Shown: positions 38,313 to 47,860, counted from the stretch's first letter. The stretch: DNA of 64,000 nucleotides from Microtetraspora niveoalba (GCF_001570405.1 NZ_BBYM01000034.1:39159-103158); one strand, 5' to 3'. Made by a program: numbers and translations. Notes: generated by a model from the sequence alone, not told the origin.

Positions 38313-38762
38313 TCAGACGGCGGCGAGCTGGCGGTCCAGGGTGAGGAAGCGGGCGACGGCGTCCTCGTCCCAGGCCAGGTCCTTGGCGAGCCGGACGGTG
38401 GTGCCGCGGCCCGGCGTGATGTCGAAGGAGATCTCGTCCACGACCGACTGCATGATCAGGATGCCTCGGCCGTGCTCGGCGTCTCCGGGAGGGTACTGGC
38501 GGGGGATCGCGTTCAGCCCGTGACCGCGGTCGATGACCCGGACCTCGCAGCGGCCCGAGCCGATGGCGGCCGTCACCCGGTAGCGATCGGCGGGGCCGCC
38601 GTGCCGTACGGCGTTCGCACACGCCTCCGACGTCGCCAGAAGAATGTCGGAGACGCAGCTCTCTGTCACGCCCAGCGACCGCAACGCGTCGCCGAGCACC
38701 CGGCGGACCAGGGGAATGCCGATCGCATCCCGTGGTAAAGCCAGCGAGAACTCGATGTCCAC
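38313..38762 (-). CDS. anti-sigma-factor-like histidine-kinase-fold ATPase (RsbW/SpoIIAB type)
   Basis: 149 residues from GTG at 38762, chosen because GGGAGGGG lies just upstream; a GTG at 38789 is weaker. The GHKL ATP-binding motifs are intact: N box SEACANAVRHGG, G1 VIDRGHGLN, G2 EHGRGILIMQSVVDEI. The protein is a lone ATPase domain like the anti-sigma factors that phosphorylate anti-anti-sigma proteins. No sigma factor or STAS partner is nearby. It lies between purS and purQ on the same strand, with gaps of 149 and 213 bp, so it probably has its own promoter. Confidence 0.88.
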   Translation of the reverse strand: MDIEFSLALPRDAIGIPLVRRVLGDALRSLGVTESCVSDILLATSEACANAVRHGGPADRYRVTAAIGSGRCEVRVIDRGHGLNAIPRQYPPGDAEHGRGILIMQSVVDEISFDITPGRGTTVRLAKDLAWDEDAVARFLTLDRQLAAV

Positions 38763-38911
38763 CGGACCCCTCCCGGTGTTGAAGGTCACCGTGAAAGGCT
38801 TCCCCGAGGAATCCGGGCTAACCGCAAAATGACGCGCCTGTTATTCAGTGGTCGCGCCAATGTTACGTCTTAGGTGCTTTGTCGGCTTTTTGATGTGTGA
38901 AATGTGCTGTT

Positions 38912-39157
38912 TTACCGCTCCACACGAACGGTGAAATCCTCGATCACCGTGTTGGCCAAAAGGGTTTCGGCCATCTTCCGGACCTCGGCGAGAGCGGCCT
39001 CGTCGGCCTCGCCCTCGATCTCCACCTCGAACCGCTTGCCCTGCCGTACGTCGCTGACGCCGGAGAAGCCCAGCCGGGGCAGCGCGCGGGCGATCGCCTG
39101 GCCCTGGGGGTCGAGAATCTCCGGCTTGAGCATGACGTCGACGATGACGCGCGCCAC
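38912..39157 (-). CDS. purS: phosphoribosylformylglycinamidine synthase subunit PurS
   Basis: 81 residues from GTG, with a perfect AGGAGG eight bases upstream. Recognised by ARVIVDVMLKPEILDPQGQA, GFSGVSDVRQGKRFEVEIEG and the closing LLANTVIEDFTVRVE. PurS dimers bridge PurQ and PurL in the FGAM synthase complex. It begins the minus-strand purine run and is preceded by the 3' end of a PucR regulator 60 bp away on the same strand. Confidence 0.97.
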   Translation of the reverse strand: MARVIVDVMLKPEILDPQGQAIARALPRLGFSGVSDVRQGKRFEVEIEGEADEAALAEVRKMAETLLANTVIEDFTVRVER

Positions 39158-39217
39158 TGATGTCCTCCTGGGCTGGTGTCCGGTGTCGCGGTCAAGCGTA
39201 TCCGCAGGCGCGCGGTC

Positions 39218-40924
39218 TCATCCCCGGCGCCCCGGCGGGACCATCTCCTCCAGGGAGAGCGCGAGCCACAGCTCCAGTCGGTGCCGGGGGTCGCTCAGCG
39301 ACCTGCCCGAGACCCGCTCGGCCGTGCGCAGCCGCATCCTCAGCGTGTTGCGGTGGACCCGCAGCCGGCGCGCCGCCGATTCGAGGTTCTGCGCGCAGTC
39401 GAGGAACGTGCGCACCGTGGCCAGCAGCGCGGTGTCGTGCTGCGCGTCGTGGTCGCGCAGCGGGCGCAGGACGATCTCCGCGAAGCGTCCGGCCCCGTCC
39501 GGGTCGATCGCGTCGCGCAGCAGCGCCCACGGCTCCAACTCGTCCACGTGCCCGTATCCCCCCTGCGCCCGCCCCGCGACGGCGGCCGCGTGCCGTACGG
39601 CGGGGGCGATCTCGCGCAGATCCGCGGCGCGGCAGCCTCCTGCCGCGATCTCCCGCCCGGTGAGGGCCGTCAGCCGCTCCGTGAGGGCCAGGCCGAGGCG
39701 CGGGGTCGTCTCGGGCACCACGAGGACGAGCCCCTCCGGGCGGGCGCAGACGAAGGTGAGCTCCTCGGCGGCGGGGTCGCCGAGCACGTCGGCCAGCGCG
39801 TCGATCGCCGCCCCGGCCAGATCCGCGTGGTCACCGCCCGGCCGTCCCGCCCGGACACCTCCCGCCGGTCCGTCGCCCGCGCGGTCGCGGGGGCGCGCGA
39901 CCACGACCTCGTAGGGAGGCGGGGCCACCGGGCAGACCTCGGCCAGCCGGTCGGCGGCGTACGGCATCGCCGCCTCGTCGGCGTCCAGCACGCCGGCGAG
40001 CAGCGCCGCCCGCTGCGCGTGCGCCCGGGTGCGGGTCCGGTGGGCGCCGATCAGGTCGAGGGCGAGCAGGCAGGCGGCCTGGTTGGCCAGCACGCGTACG
40101 TGCCACTCGACGGGGCCCGCGCACCAGAGCGCGAGCCAGCCGCGGGGCGGCCCGGAGAACCCGAGGCTCTGCACCAGGAGCACCCGCTCGCCCCGGTCGA
40201 TGGAGATCGCCCGGCGCGGGGTCCCGGCGGAGTCGCGTACCGCGGCGACGGCCTCGGCGTGCCAGTGCCGCCCGTTCGTGACCGGCGAGCCGGGGAGGCG
40301 GCCGGCGGCCGGGGAGGTCGCGGAAACGTCCACGGCGCCCGTGACATCTGTGGTGGCCGTGCCGCTCGGGGACGGGGAGGCGGGGCAGGCGCTTCGAGGC
40401 CGTCCACGAGGGTCCAGGAGCAGTGTCTCGCCGCCCGTATGCTCTGCCAGCGCCCGCAGGATGCCCAGGGGACCGGCCCGCAGCGCCGACCGCGCCATCG
40501 CCTCCTGCGCGGCCACCGCACGCCGTTCGCCCCGCACGCGCTCGTCCGCGTGCCACTGGGCGACGGCCTCGGCCACGGCGATGAACGGGGTGACGCCGAT
40601 GATCTCAAGTACGGGCAGCCGCAGCTCGGCCGCGGCCTCCAGGACCTCCGGAGGCACGGCGGTGATCCGCTCGTCCAGGGCGAAGGCCAGGGCGGCGCAT
40701 CCGGCCCCCGCGAGCCGCCGCACGTAGCCGCGCCGCCCCTCGGGCGTCGGCGGCAGCCCGAGACCCACGGTCATCACCAGCTCCCCGCCGCGCAGCCACG
40801 GCACGGGGTCCGGCAGCTCGGTGACGTGCGCCCAGCGGACGCGGTTGCCGACGCCGTCCTGGCCGGTCAGCAACCGGATCTCCAGGCCGGGCATGGCGAG
40901 CACGTCGGCGACGGTCAGCGGCAT
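39218..40924 (-). CDS. PucR-family regulator with N-terminal purine-catabolism domain
   Basis: 568 residues. The N-terminal PucR domain (LTVADVLAMPGLEIRLLTGQ, then VRWAHVTELPDPVPWLRGGE) and the C-terminal helix-turn-helix (ARRLRVHRNTLRMRLRTAER) are both clear, giving the full-length PucR architecture. It is divergent from an MHS transporter over 115 bp and so probably controls that gene and the downstream amidohydrolase. Known relatives sense purine- or nitrogen-related metabolites; the inducer here is inferred at most. Confidence 0.92.
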   Translation of the reverse strand: MPLTVADVLAMPGLEIRLLTGQDGVGNRVRWAHVTELPDPVPWLRGGELVMTVGLGLPPTPEGRRGYVRRLAGAGCAALAFALDERITAVPPEVLEAAAELRLPVLEIIGVTPFIAVAEAVAQWHADERVRGERRAVAAQEAMARSALRAGPLGILRALAEHTGGETLLLDPRGRPRSACPASPSPSGTATTDVTGAVDVSATSPAAGRLPGSPVTNGRHWHAEAVAAVRDSAGTPRRAISIDRGERVLLVQSLGFSGPPRGWLALWCAGPVEWHVRVLANQAACLLALDLIGAHRTRTRAHAQRAALLAGVLDADEAAMPYAADRLAEVCPVAPPPYEVVVARPRDRAGDGPAGGVRAGRPGGDHADLAGAAIDALADVLGDPAAEELTFVCARPEGLVLVVPETTPRLGLALTERLTALTGREIAAGGCRAADLREIAPAVRHAAAVAGRAQGGYGHVDELEPWALLRDAIDPDGAGRFAEIVLRPLRDHDAQHDTALLATVRTFLDCAQNLESAARRLRVHRNTLRMRLRTAERVSGRSLSDPRHRLELWLALSLEEMVPPGRRG

Positions 40925-41039
40925 GGGACCCCCTGTGCGGTTTGCACTCTGATAACACCCACGACGGGCGATTTGCCCAGGTTAATCCCTGTTCGAGGGG
41001 ACCTAAGGTCGCAGAATTCCCAGCTCACCGGAGGACCAC

Positions 41040-42365
41040 ATGGACGGACGCGCCCCCTCGCCGGCAAGCGCCCCCCGCAGGGCGGCCTTCGCGGCGTTCG
41101 TCGGCACCACCATCGAGTGGTACGACTTCTACGTCTACGCGACGGCCGCCGCCCTGCTGTTCGGCGACCTGTTCTTCCCGGCCTCCACCGACCCGCTCGT
41201 CGGTGTGATGGCCTCGTTCGCGACGTACGCGGTCGGCTTCTTCGCCCGCCCCCTCGGCGGCATCGTCTTCGGCCACTTCGGCGACCGCGTGGGACGCAAG
41301 TCCGCGCTGGTCGTCACGCTCCTGATGATGGGCGCCGCGACCTTCGTCGTCGGCCTGCTGCCCACCTACGCCAGCATCGGCGTCTTCGCCCCCGTCATCC
41401 TCGTGGTGCTCCGCTTCGTGCAGGGGCTCGCGGTCGGCGGCGAGTGGGGCGGCGCGGCGCTGATGGCCGTCGAGCACGCGCCCGAGGACAAGAAGACCTT
41501 CTACGGCGGTTTCGCCCAGCTCGGGAACTCGGCCGGAGCCCTGCTCGCCACCGGCGCGTTCAGCCTCATGACGATGCTCGGCGACGAGGCGCTGCGCGCC
41601 TGGGCGTGGCGGGTGCCGTTCCTCGCCTCCGCCGTGCTCGTCCTCGTCGGCCTGTTCATCCGGCTCAAGGTCGAGGAGTCCCCGGTCTTCCAGCAGGTCC
41701 AGGCCGAGACCCCGGCGGAGCTGCCGATCAAGGAGACGCTGCGCACCTCGTGGCGGCCCGTGCTGCTCGGCATCGGCGCCCTGCCCGTCGCCGTCGGCGG
41801 GTACTACATCGCCACGACGTTCCTGCTGGCGTACGCGACCGGCCCCGACGTGGGCGTGTCCGAGCAGCTCGTGCTCAACGGCCTCAGCTTCGCGGCCTTC
41901 GTCGAGCTGGTCGCCACCCTCGGCGTGGCCTGGCTCGGCGACCGGTTCGGCGGCCGCCGGGTGGTCATCATCGGCCTGGTCGCCGTCGCCGCGCTCGCCG
42001 TGCCCCAGTTCATGGTGATGGGCTCGCACAGCGCCGTGCTGATCTTCCTGCTGATGGGCGTCATGCGGCTCGCCATGTCCGCCACGTACGGCCCGATGGC
42101 GACGCTGCTCGCCGAGATGTACGCCCCGCGCGTCCGGTACACCGCGATGTCCCTGGCGTACCAGGTGGCGGGGGCGATCTTCGGCGGGCTCTCCCCGCTC
42201 GTCGCGACCGCGCTGGTCAAGGCGGGCGGCGGCGGCCCGGCCCCGGCCATCGGCCTGCTCATCGGCATGTGCGCGCTCAGCGTGGTCTGCCTGTCGTTCG
42301 CCCCGCGTCACCGCGACGTGCCGGTCGGCGCCGCCGCGCCCGGGCGGGCGTCCGCCACCGCCTGA
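41040..42365 (+). CDS. MFS transporter, metabolite:H+ symporter (MHS) family
   Basis: 441 residues from ATG with CCGGAGG upstream. Twelve membrane segments are expected. MHS-type landmarks are seen: FVGTTIEWYDFYVYATAAAL, GFFARPLGGIVFGHFGDRVG, RKSALVVTLLMMGAATFVVG, and RFVQGLAVGGEWGGAALMAV with its charged cytoplasmic loop. The family imports organic acids, betaines or similar solutes with protons. It is divergent from PucR and followed 175 bp later by an amidohydrolase on the same strand, suggesting uptake of a compound that the amidohydrolase hydrolyses. Confidence 0.93.
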   Translation: MDGRAPSPASAPRRAAFAAFVGTTIEWYDFYVYATAAALLFGDLFFPASTDPLVGVMASFATYAVGFFARPLGGIVFGHFGDRVGRKSALVVTLLMMGAATFVVGLLPTYASIGVFAPVILVVLRFVQGLAVGGEWGGAALMAVEHAPEDKKTFYGGFAQLGNSAGALLATGAFSLMTMLGDEALRAWAWRVPFLASAVLVLVGLFIRLKVEESPVFQQVQAETPAELPIKETLRTSWRPVLLGIGALPVAVGGYYIATTFLLAYATGPDVGVSEQLVLNGLSFAAFVELVATLGVAWLGDRFGGRRVVIIGLVAVAALAVPQFMVMGSHSAVLIFLLMGVMRLAMSATYGPMATLLAEMYAPRVRYTAMSLAYQVAGAIFGGLSPLVATALVKAGGGGPAPAIGLLIGMCALSVVCLSFAPRHRDVPVGAAAPGRASATA

Positions 42366-42416
42366 GAGCCCGGCCTGAGGGCGGCTTTAGAACCCGGCCT
42401 GAGAGCCCGGCCTGAG
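42364..42416 (+). repeat. 16-bp direct repeat at the transporter 3' end
   Basis: gagagcccggcctgag occurs exactly at 42364-42379 and 42401-42416. A related 13-mer (aacccggcctgag) at 42391-42403 overlaps the second copy. The first copy includes the last two bases of the stop codon. The nearby gatccgggatccgtccgggatccc is a small palindromic cluster. Confidence 0.8.
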
Positions 42417-42540
42417 CGATCCGGGATCCGTCCGGGATCCCGTCACCCGGGAACCACGGTTCGGAACCCACCCCGAGGAACGCGGCGCACGCGTTCCCCG
42501 GCCAACCACGATCAGTCATTCACGATCCAGAGGAGGAGAG

Positions 42541-44157
42541 TTGTCGTCGATCGTCGTCACCAATGCCAAGGTCCGCACCATGGACCCGGCGCGGCCGGTC
42601 GCCGAGGCGCTCGCCGTACGCGACGGGCGGGTGCTCGCCGCGGGGCGGGCCGAGGAGGTGCTCGCGGCCGCCGGGCCGGGCGCGGAGGTGATCGACGCGG
42701 CCGGACGCACCGTCCTGCCCGGCTTCATCGACCCGCACAACCACCTGCTCTCCACCGCCGAGTCGCTGGTCTCGGTGGACGCCCGCTACCCCCGCGTCGG
42801 CAGTGTCGCCGACCTGGTGGCGGCCATCGCCGCCGAGGCCGCGATCACCCCGGCGGGCCAGTGGATCAGGGCGTTCGGCATGGACGACGCCAAGTACCCC
42901 GAGAGCCGCCCGACGATGCGCCAGATCGACGAGGCCACCACCGAGCACCCGGTGATCATCTACCACGTGTCGGGGCACCAGGCCGTCGTGAACTCCGCCG
43001 CGCTGGCCTGGCGCGGCATCACCGCCGACGTCGCCGACCCGGCGGGCGGCGCCTTCCTCCGCGACGAGGGCGGGCGGCTCACCGGCATGGTGCTCGACTC
43101 CGCCATGGAGCTGCTGCTGCCGCTCGCGGTCGACATCGGCTGCCACGGCCCCAACTTCCACACGGACCTGCCGGCCGAGCAGCTCCTCTCCTGGCTCACC
43201 TCGGCCGGCGAGGCGTACCTGTCCGCCGGTGTGACCACCGTGTGCGACCCCCAGGTGTCCCGGCGCGAGCTGAAGATCTACCGGGCCGCGCGGGCGGCGG
43301 GCACGCTGCCCGTGCGCACGATCTGCATGCCGCTCTCGCACATGCTCGACGACCTGACCGAGATCGGGCTGGCCGGGCCGTTCGGCGACGACTGGCTGCG
43401 CCTCGGCGCGATGAAGTTCTACGCCGACGGCACGCTGCTCGGCGGCACCGCCCTCTTCAGCGAGCCGTACGGCGAGCACGGCCAGTTCACCGGCTCCACC
43501 TACCACTCGCCCGAGGAGCTCACCGCGCTCGTACGGCGGGCCGCCCAGGCGGGCTGGCAGGTCGGCATCCACACCCAGGGCGACCTCGCGATGTCGTACG
43601 CCCTGGACGCGATCAGGGCGGCCGTCGCGGTCACGGGCGACGACTCGCGGCCCCGCATCGAGCACTGCGGCCACCCCACCGAGGCGCAGGTACGCGACTT
43701 CGCCGCTCTCGGCGTGATCCCCGTCAACCAGCCCAACTTCCTCTTCGACAGCGGCACGGACTTCGTCCGCCGGCTCGGCGAGAAGCGGGGCCACCGCCTC
43801 CAGCCGATGCGCGAGGAGATCGACGCCGGGCTGCGCCCGGTGTTGTCCAGCGACGCCTTCGTCTCCTCGCTGCGCCCGATGGAGACCGTCGCCAACGCCG
43901 TACGGCGGCGCACCCGCGAGGGCGGGCCGATCGGCGCGGAGCAGGCGGTGACCCTGGACGAGGCGCTGCGCGCGCACACCATCGACGCCGCGTACGCGGT
44001 CCGGATGGAGGACAGGATCGGCTCGCTGACCCCCGGGAAGCTGGCTGACGTGGTCGTCCTCGACCACGACGTCGACACCCTCGACGCGGACGGACTGGCC
44101 GGGGTGGACGCGTGGCTGACTATGATCGACGGCCGGGTGGTGTACCGCGCCGGCTGA
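42541..44157 (+). CDS. amidohydrolase of the YtcJ/Amidohydro_3 family
   Basis: 538 residues from TTG, supported by a strong AGGAGGAG immediately before. The metal-site motifs are FIDPHNHLL near residue 62, IHTQGDLAM near 342, RIEHCGH near 372, and the late aspartate in LSSDAFVSSLRP. The C-terminal return (DRIGSLTPGKLADVVVLDHD) is complete. These metal-dependent enzymes hydrolyse amides or related bonds, and substrates are rarely known. With the divergent PucR and the MHS transporter it forms a compact putative catabolic locus. A metal-binding HxH motif is seen, but the specific lysine ligand position could not be judged by eye. Confidence 0.88.
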   Translation: MSSIVVTNAKVRTMDPARPVAEALAVRDGRVLAAGRAEEVLAAAGPGAEVIDAAGRTVLPGFIDPHNHLLSTAESLVSVDARYPRVGSVADLVAAIAAEAAITPAGQWIRAFGMDDAKYPESRPTMRQIDEATTEHPVIIYHVSGHQAVVNSAALAWRGITADVADPAGGAFLRDEGGRLTGMVLDSAMELLLPLAVDIGCHGPNFHTDLPAEQLLSWLTSAGEAYLSAGVTTVCDPQVSRRELKIYRAARAAGTLPVRTICMPLSHMLDDLTEIGLAGPFGDDWLRLGAMKFYADGTLLGGTALFSEPYGEHGQFTGSTYHSPEELTALVRRAAQAGWQVGIHTQGDLAMSYALDAIRAAVAVTGDDSRPRIEHCGHPTEAQVRDFAALGVIPVNQPNFLFDSGTDFVRRLGEKRGHRLQPMREEIDAGLRPVLSSDAFVSSLRPMETVANAVRRRTREGGPIGAEQAVTLDEALRAHTIDAAYAVRMEDRIGSLTPGKLADVVVLDHDVDTLDADGLAGVDAWLTMIDGRVVYRAG

Positions 44158-44386
44158 GACAGAGCTCCTCTCGCGCCCACCTGATGACCATGGTTCGCCC
44201 AAGGGGTTCGGGGAACGTGGAAGGGTGGGCGTCGAGAAGGGGCTTGCGCGGCGGGGAGTGGCCTCTGCCACGATGTCCGCATACGCGGCCGGTATTCACA
44301 CCATGGACGCCGACCGCGTGAGGACCCGGCCGTACTCGGGTGGTGACCCCACACGCGCGCGGCCCTAGATCGCACAGGAGTGGCAC

Positions 44387-45502
44387 GTGACAGCCGAAGC
44401 CCCTCGCGGTGCCGACGCACCCCCGGAGCTCATCCAACTGCTCACGCCGGAAGGCGAGCGAGTCGAGCACCCCGACTACGACATCGAGCTGACCGCCGAG
44501 GAGGTGCGCTCGCTCTACCGGGACCTCGTCCTGGTGCGGCGCGTCGACCTGGAGGCCGTCGCCCTCCAGAGGCAGGGCGAGCTCGGACTCTGGGCCTCAC
44601 TGCTCGGGCAGGAGGCCGCGCAGATCGGCTCCGGCCGGGCGCTGACCGACGCCGACATGGCGTTCCCCACCTATCGTGAGCACGGCGTGGCCTGGTGCCG
44701 CGACGTCGACCCGGTGAAGCTGCTCGGCATGTTCCGCGGCGTCAACCACGGCGGCTGGGACCCGTACGAGCACAACTTCCACCTGTACACGATCGTCATC
44801 GGCTCCCAGACGCTGCACGCGGTCGGCTACGCCATGGGCGTGCAGCGCGACGGCGCCGAGGCCGCCACGATCGTCTACTTCGGCGACGGCGCCACGTCCC
44901 AGGGCGACGTGAACGAGTCGTTCATCTGGGCGTCGGTGTTCAACGCCCCGGTCGTGTTCTTCTGCCAGAACAACCAGTGGGCGATCTCCGAGCCGCTGGA
45001 GAAGCAGACGCGCATCCCCCTCTACAAGCGCGCCTCCGGCTTCGGGTTCCCCGGCATCCGGGTGGACGGCAACGACGTGTTCGCCTGCCTCGCGGTGACC
45101 CGCAAGGCCCTCGCCGACGCGCGCAGCGGCCAGGGGCCGACCCTGATCGAGGCGTTCACGTACCGCATGGGGGCGCACACCACCTCCGACGACCCCACCC
45201 GCTACCGCGTCGCCAACGAGCTGGAGGCGTGGAAGCTGAAGGACCCGATCGAGCGGGTCAAGGCGTACCTGTTCAAGAACCAGCTCGCCGACCAGGAGTT
45301 CTTCGACAAGGTCGACGCCGAGGCCGACGCGCTCGGCAAGGACGTGCGCAGGCGTTGTCTCGAACTGCCCGACCCCAAGCCGGAGGCGATGTTCGACCAC
45401 GTGTACGGCGGGCCGCACGCGCTGGTGGACGAGGAGCGCGAGCAGTACCTCGCGTACCTGGCGGGATTCGAGGGCGGGGCTGAGACGGGGGCCGAGCGAT
45501 GA
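44387..45502 (+). CDS. bkdA: 2-oxoacid dehydrogenase E1 alpha subunit (branched-chain type)
   Basis: 371 residues from GTG, with CAGGAG upstream. The thiamine-diphosphate motif spans GDGATSQGDVNES to FCQNNQWAIS (from about residue 166). LQRQGELGLWASLLGQEAAQ, FPTYREHGVAWCRDVDP and AFTYRMGAHTTSDDPTRYR fit the branched-chain E1alpha of Streptomyces bkd clusters better than pyruvate dehydrogenase, as far as I recall. It decarboxylates the 2-oxoacids made by the Leu/Val dehydrogenase. It overlaps the E1beta start by four bases (ATGA). No Lrp-type bkd regulator is adjacent. Confidence 0.92.
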   Translation: MTAEAPRGADAPPELIQLLTPEGERVEHPDYDIELTAEEVRSLYRDLVLVRRVDLEAVALQRQGELGLWASLLGQEAAQIGSGRALTDADMAFPTYREHGVAWCRDVDPVKLLGMFRGVNHGGWDPYEHNFHLYTIVIGSQTLHAVGYAMGVQRDGAEAATIVYFGDGATSQGDVNESFIWASVFNAPVVFFCQNNQWAISEPLEKQTRIPLYKRASGFGFPGIRVDGNDVFACLAVTRKALADARSGQGPTLIEAFTYRMGAHTTSDDPTRYRVANELEAWKLKDPIERVKAYLFKNQLADQEFFDKVDAEADALGKDVRRRCLELPDPKPEAMFDHVYGGPHALVDEEREQYLAYLAGFEGGAETGAER

Positions 45503-46473
45503 CGACACTGACCCTGGCCAAGGCGGTCAACGAGGGCCTGCGCCGCGCGATGGAGGAGGACTCCAAGGTCCTCGTGATGGGAGAGGACGTCGGCAAGCTC
45601 GGCGGCGTCTTCCGGGTGACCGACGGCCTGCAGAAGGACTTCGGCGAAGACCGCGTGATCGACACCCCGCTCGCCGAGTCCGGCATCATCGGCACCGCCA
45701 TCGGGCTGGCGCTGCGCGGCTACCGGCCGGTGTGCGAGATCCAGTTCGACGGGTTCGTGTTCCCCGCCGCCGACCAGATCATCACCCAGCTCGCCAAGAT
45801 GCCGCTCCGCTCGCTCGGCGCGGTCAAGCTGCCCGTCGTCGTGCGCATCCCCTGCGGCGGCGGCATCGGCGCGGTGGAGCACCACTCCGAGTCGCCCGAG
45901 GCGTACTTCACGCACACCGCCGGCCTGCGGGTGGTCGCCTGCTCCAACCCGGCCGACGCGTACACGATGATCCAGGACGCGGTCCGCTGCGACGACCCGA
46001 TCATCTTCTTCGAGCCCAAGCGCCGTTACTGGGACAAGGCCGAGGTGGACCTCGCCGCCGCCGGCCTGCCCCTCGACCGGGCCAGGACCGCGCGTCAGGG
46101 CACGGACGTGACGCTGCTCGCGTACGGCCCGATGGTGAAGACCTGCCTCGCCGCCGCGACCGCCGCCGAGGAGGAGGGGCGCGACGCCGAGGTGATCGAC
46201 CTGCGCTCGCTCAACCCGCTCGACCTCGACGTCATCACCGAGTCGGTGCGCCGTACCGGCCGGTGCGTGGTCGTCCACGAGGCGCCGGTGTTCAGCGGGT
46301 TCGGCGCCGAGCTCGCGGCACGGATCACCGAGCAGTGCTTCTACAACCTGGAGGCCCCGGTGCTGCGCGTCGGCGGGTTCTCCACGCCCTACCCGCCGTC
46401 CCGTCTCGAGGACCACTACCTGCCCGACCTCGACCGCGTGCTCGACGCGGTGGACCGCGTCTTCGCCTACTAG
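45499..46473 (+). CDS. bkdB: 2-oxoacid dehydrogenase E1 beta subunit
   Basis: 324 residues from the ATG overlapping the E1alpha stop. The transketolase-like pyrimidine-binding domain (VLVMGEDVGKLGGVFRVTDG, TPLAESGIIGTAIGLALRGY, GGIGAVEHHSESPEAYF) is followed by the transketolase C-terminal domain (DVTLLAYGPMVKTCLAAATA, EVIDLRSLNPLDLDVITESV, RCVVVHEAP). It forms the alpha2beta2 heterotetramer with the preceding product. The E2 gene follows after 16 bp that include AGGAGAGGGAGG. Confidence 0.95.
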   Translation: MTTLTLAKAVNEGLRRAMEEDSKVLVMGEDVGKLGGVFRVTDGLQKDFGEDRVIDTPLAESGIIGTAIGLALRGYRPVCEIQFDGFVFPAADQIITQLAKMPLRSLGAVKLPVVVRIPCGGGIGAVEHHSESPEAYFTHTAGLRVVACSNPADAYTMIQDAVRCDDPIIFFEPKRRYWDKAEVDLAAAGLPLDRARTARQGTDVTLLAYGPMVKTCLAAATAAEEEGRDAEVIDLRSLNPLDLDVITESVRRTGRCVVVHEAPVFSGFGAELAARITEQCFYNLEAPVLRVGGFSTPYPPSRLEDHYLPDLDRVLDAVDRVFAY

Positions 46474-46489
46474 GAGAGGGAGGATCCTC

Positions 46490-47860
46490 ATGTTGCGTGA
46501 GTTCAGGCTTCCCGACGTGGGCGAGGGGCTGACCGAGGCCGAGATCGTCAAGTGGCACGTCGCGGCCGGGGACACCGTCAAGATCAACCAGACGATCGTC
46601 GAGATCGAGACCGCCAAGGCCGTGGTGGAGCTGCCGTCCCCGTACGAGGGCACGGTGTCCGCGCTGCTGGTCGACGAGGGGCGGACCGTCGAGGTCGGCA
46701 CCCCCATCATCTCGGTGGACGTCGTCCCGGAGGACGGCACCGAGGCGGGGGAGGCGATCCCGCCCGCCGAGGGCGCGGTCGAGCCGGGCATGGTCGGCGG
46801 GCCCGCGCCGAAGCCGGAGCGCCAGCCGGTGCTGGTCGGGTACGGCGTCAAGCCCGGCACGACGACCCGCCGTCAGCGCAAGCAGCCCGCGGCGCCGTCC
46901 GCGACCCCTGCCACCCCCGCCCCGGCCCCCGCACCCGCGACCGTCGCCGTGCCGCCGCAGGTCCAGGCTCCCGCCGTCCCCCGGCAGGGCGGCCGGATCT
47001 CGGTGCTCGCCAAGCCTCCGGTACGCAAGCTGGCCAAGGACCTCGGGGTGGACCTGTCCACCCTGGTCGGCACCGGCCCCCAGGGGTCGATCACCCGCGA
47101 CGACGTCCAGGCCGCGGTCGCCGCGCCCGCGGCCGCGCCGTACCGGGCGGGAGACGTACCGGCGGGCGGGGAGGAGCGCATCCCCGTCAAGGGGGTGCGC
47201 AAGGCGACCGCGCAGGCCATGGTGGCCAGCGCGTTCACCGCCCCGCACGTCACCGAGTGGCTCCAGGTCGACGTCACCGAGACGATGGAGGCGGTCCGCC
47301 GGCTGCGCGAGCTGCCCGACTTCGCCGGGGTGAAGGTCTCGCCCCTGCTCCTGGTGGCCAAGGCCCTGATCACGGCGGTCAGGCGGCACCCGATGGCGAA
47401 CGCCGCGTGGACCGACGAGGAGATCATCGTCAAGCGGTACGTGAACCTCGGCATCGCCGCGGCCACCGACCGCGGGCTGATCGTCCCCAAGATCAAGGAC
47501 GCGCACGCGATGTCGCTGCCCGAGCTGGCCCGGGCGCTGACCGAGCTGACCGAGCGGGCACGCGCCGGGAAGTGCTCGCCCGCGGAGCTGACCGGCGGCA
47601 CGATCACGATCACCAACGTCGGCGTGTTCGGGGTGGACGCGGGCACCCCGATCATCAACCCGGGTGAGGCGGCCATCCTCGCGGTCGGCCAGATCCGGGA
47701 CATGCCGTGGGTGGTGGACGGGCAGCTCGCCGTCCGCAAGGTCACCACGCTGGCGCTGTCGTTCGACCACCGGGTGATCGACGGCGAGCAGGGCTCGTAC
47801 GTGCTCCGCGACGTGGGCGCCATGCTGGAGGACCCGCTGCGCATGCTCGCCTGGTCCTGA
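46490..47860 (+). CDS. bkdC: dihydrolipoamide acyltransferase E2 (branched-chain type)
   Basis: 456 residues. It has one lipoyl domain with the lipoylated lysine at about residue 43 (EIETAKAVVELPSP) and an Ala/Pro-rich hinge (TPATPAPAPAPA). The peripheral-subunit-binding domain is near 170-205 (LAKPPVRKLAKDLGVDL), and the catalytic core ends in the active-site FDHRVIDGEQG (His at about 427). It passes the acyl group to CoA. A single lipoyl domain is typical of branched-chain E2. E3 is not encoded here and must come from elsewhere. Confidence 0.95.
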   Translation: MLREFRLPDVGEGLTEAEIVKWHVAAGDTVKINQTIVEIETAKAVVELPSPYEGTVSALLVDEGRTVEVGTPIISVDVVPEDGTEAGEAIPPAEGAVEPGMVGGPAPKPERQPVLVGYGVKPGTTTRRQRKQPAAPSATPATPAPAPAPATVAVPPQVQAPAVPRQGGRISVLAKPPVRKLAKDLGVDLSTLVGTGPQGSITRDDVQAAVAAPAAAPYRAGDVPAGGEERIPVKGVRKATAQAMVASAFTAPHVTEWLQVDVTETMEAVRRLRELPDFAGVKVSPLLLVAKALITAVRRHPMANAAWTDEEIIVKRYVNLGIAAATDRGLIVPKIKDAHAMSLPELARALTELTERARAGKCSPAELTGGTITITNVGVFGVDAGTPIINPGEAAILAVGQIRDMPWVVDGQLAVRKVTTLALSFDHRVIDGEQGSYVLRDVGAMLEDPLRMLAWS

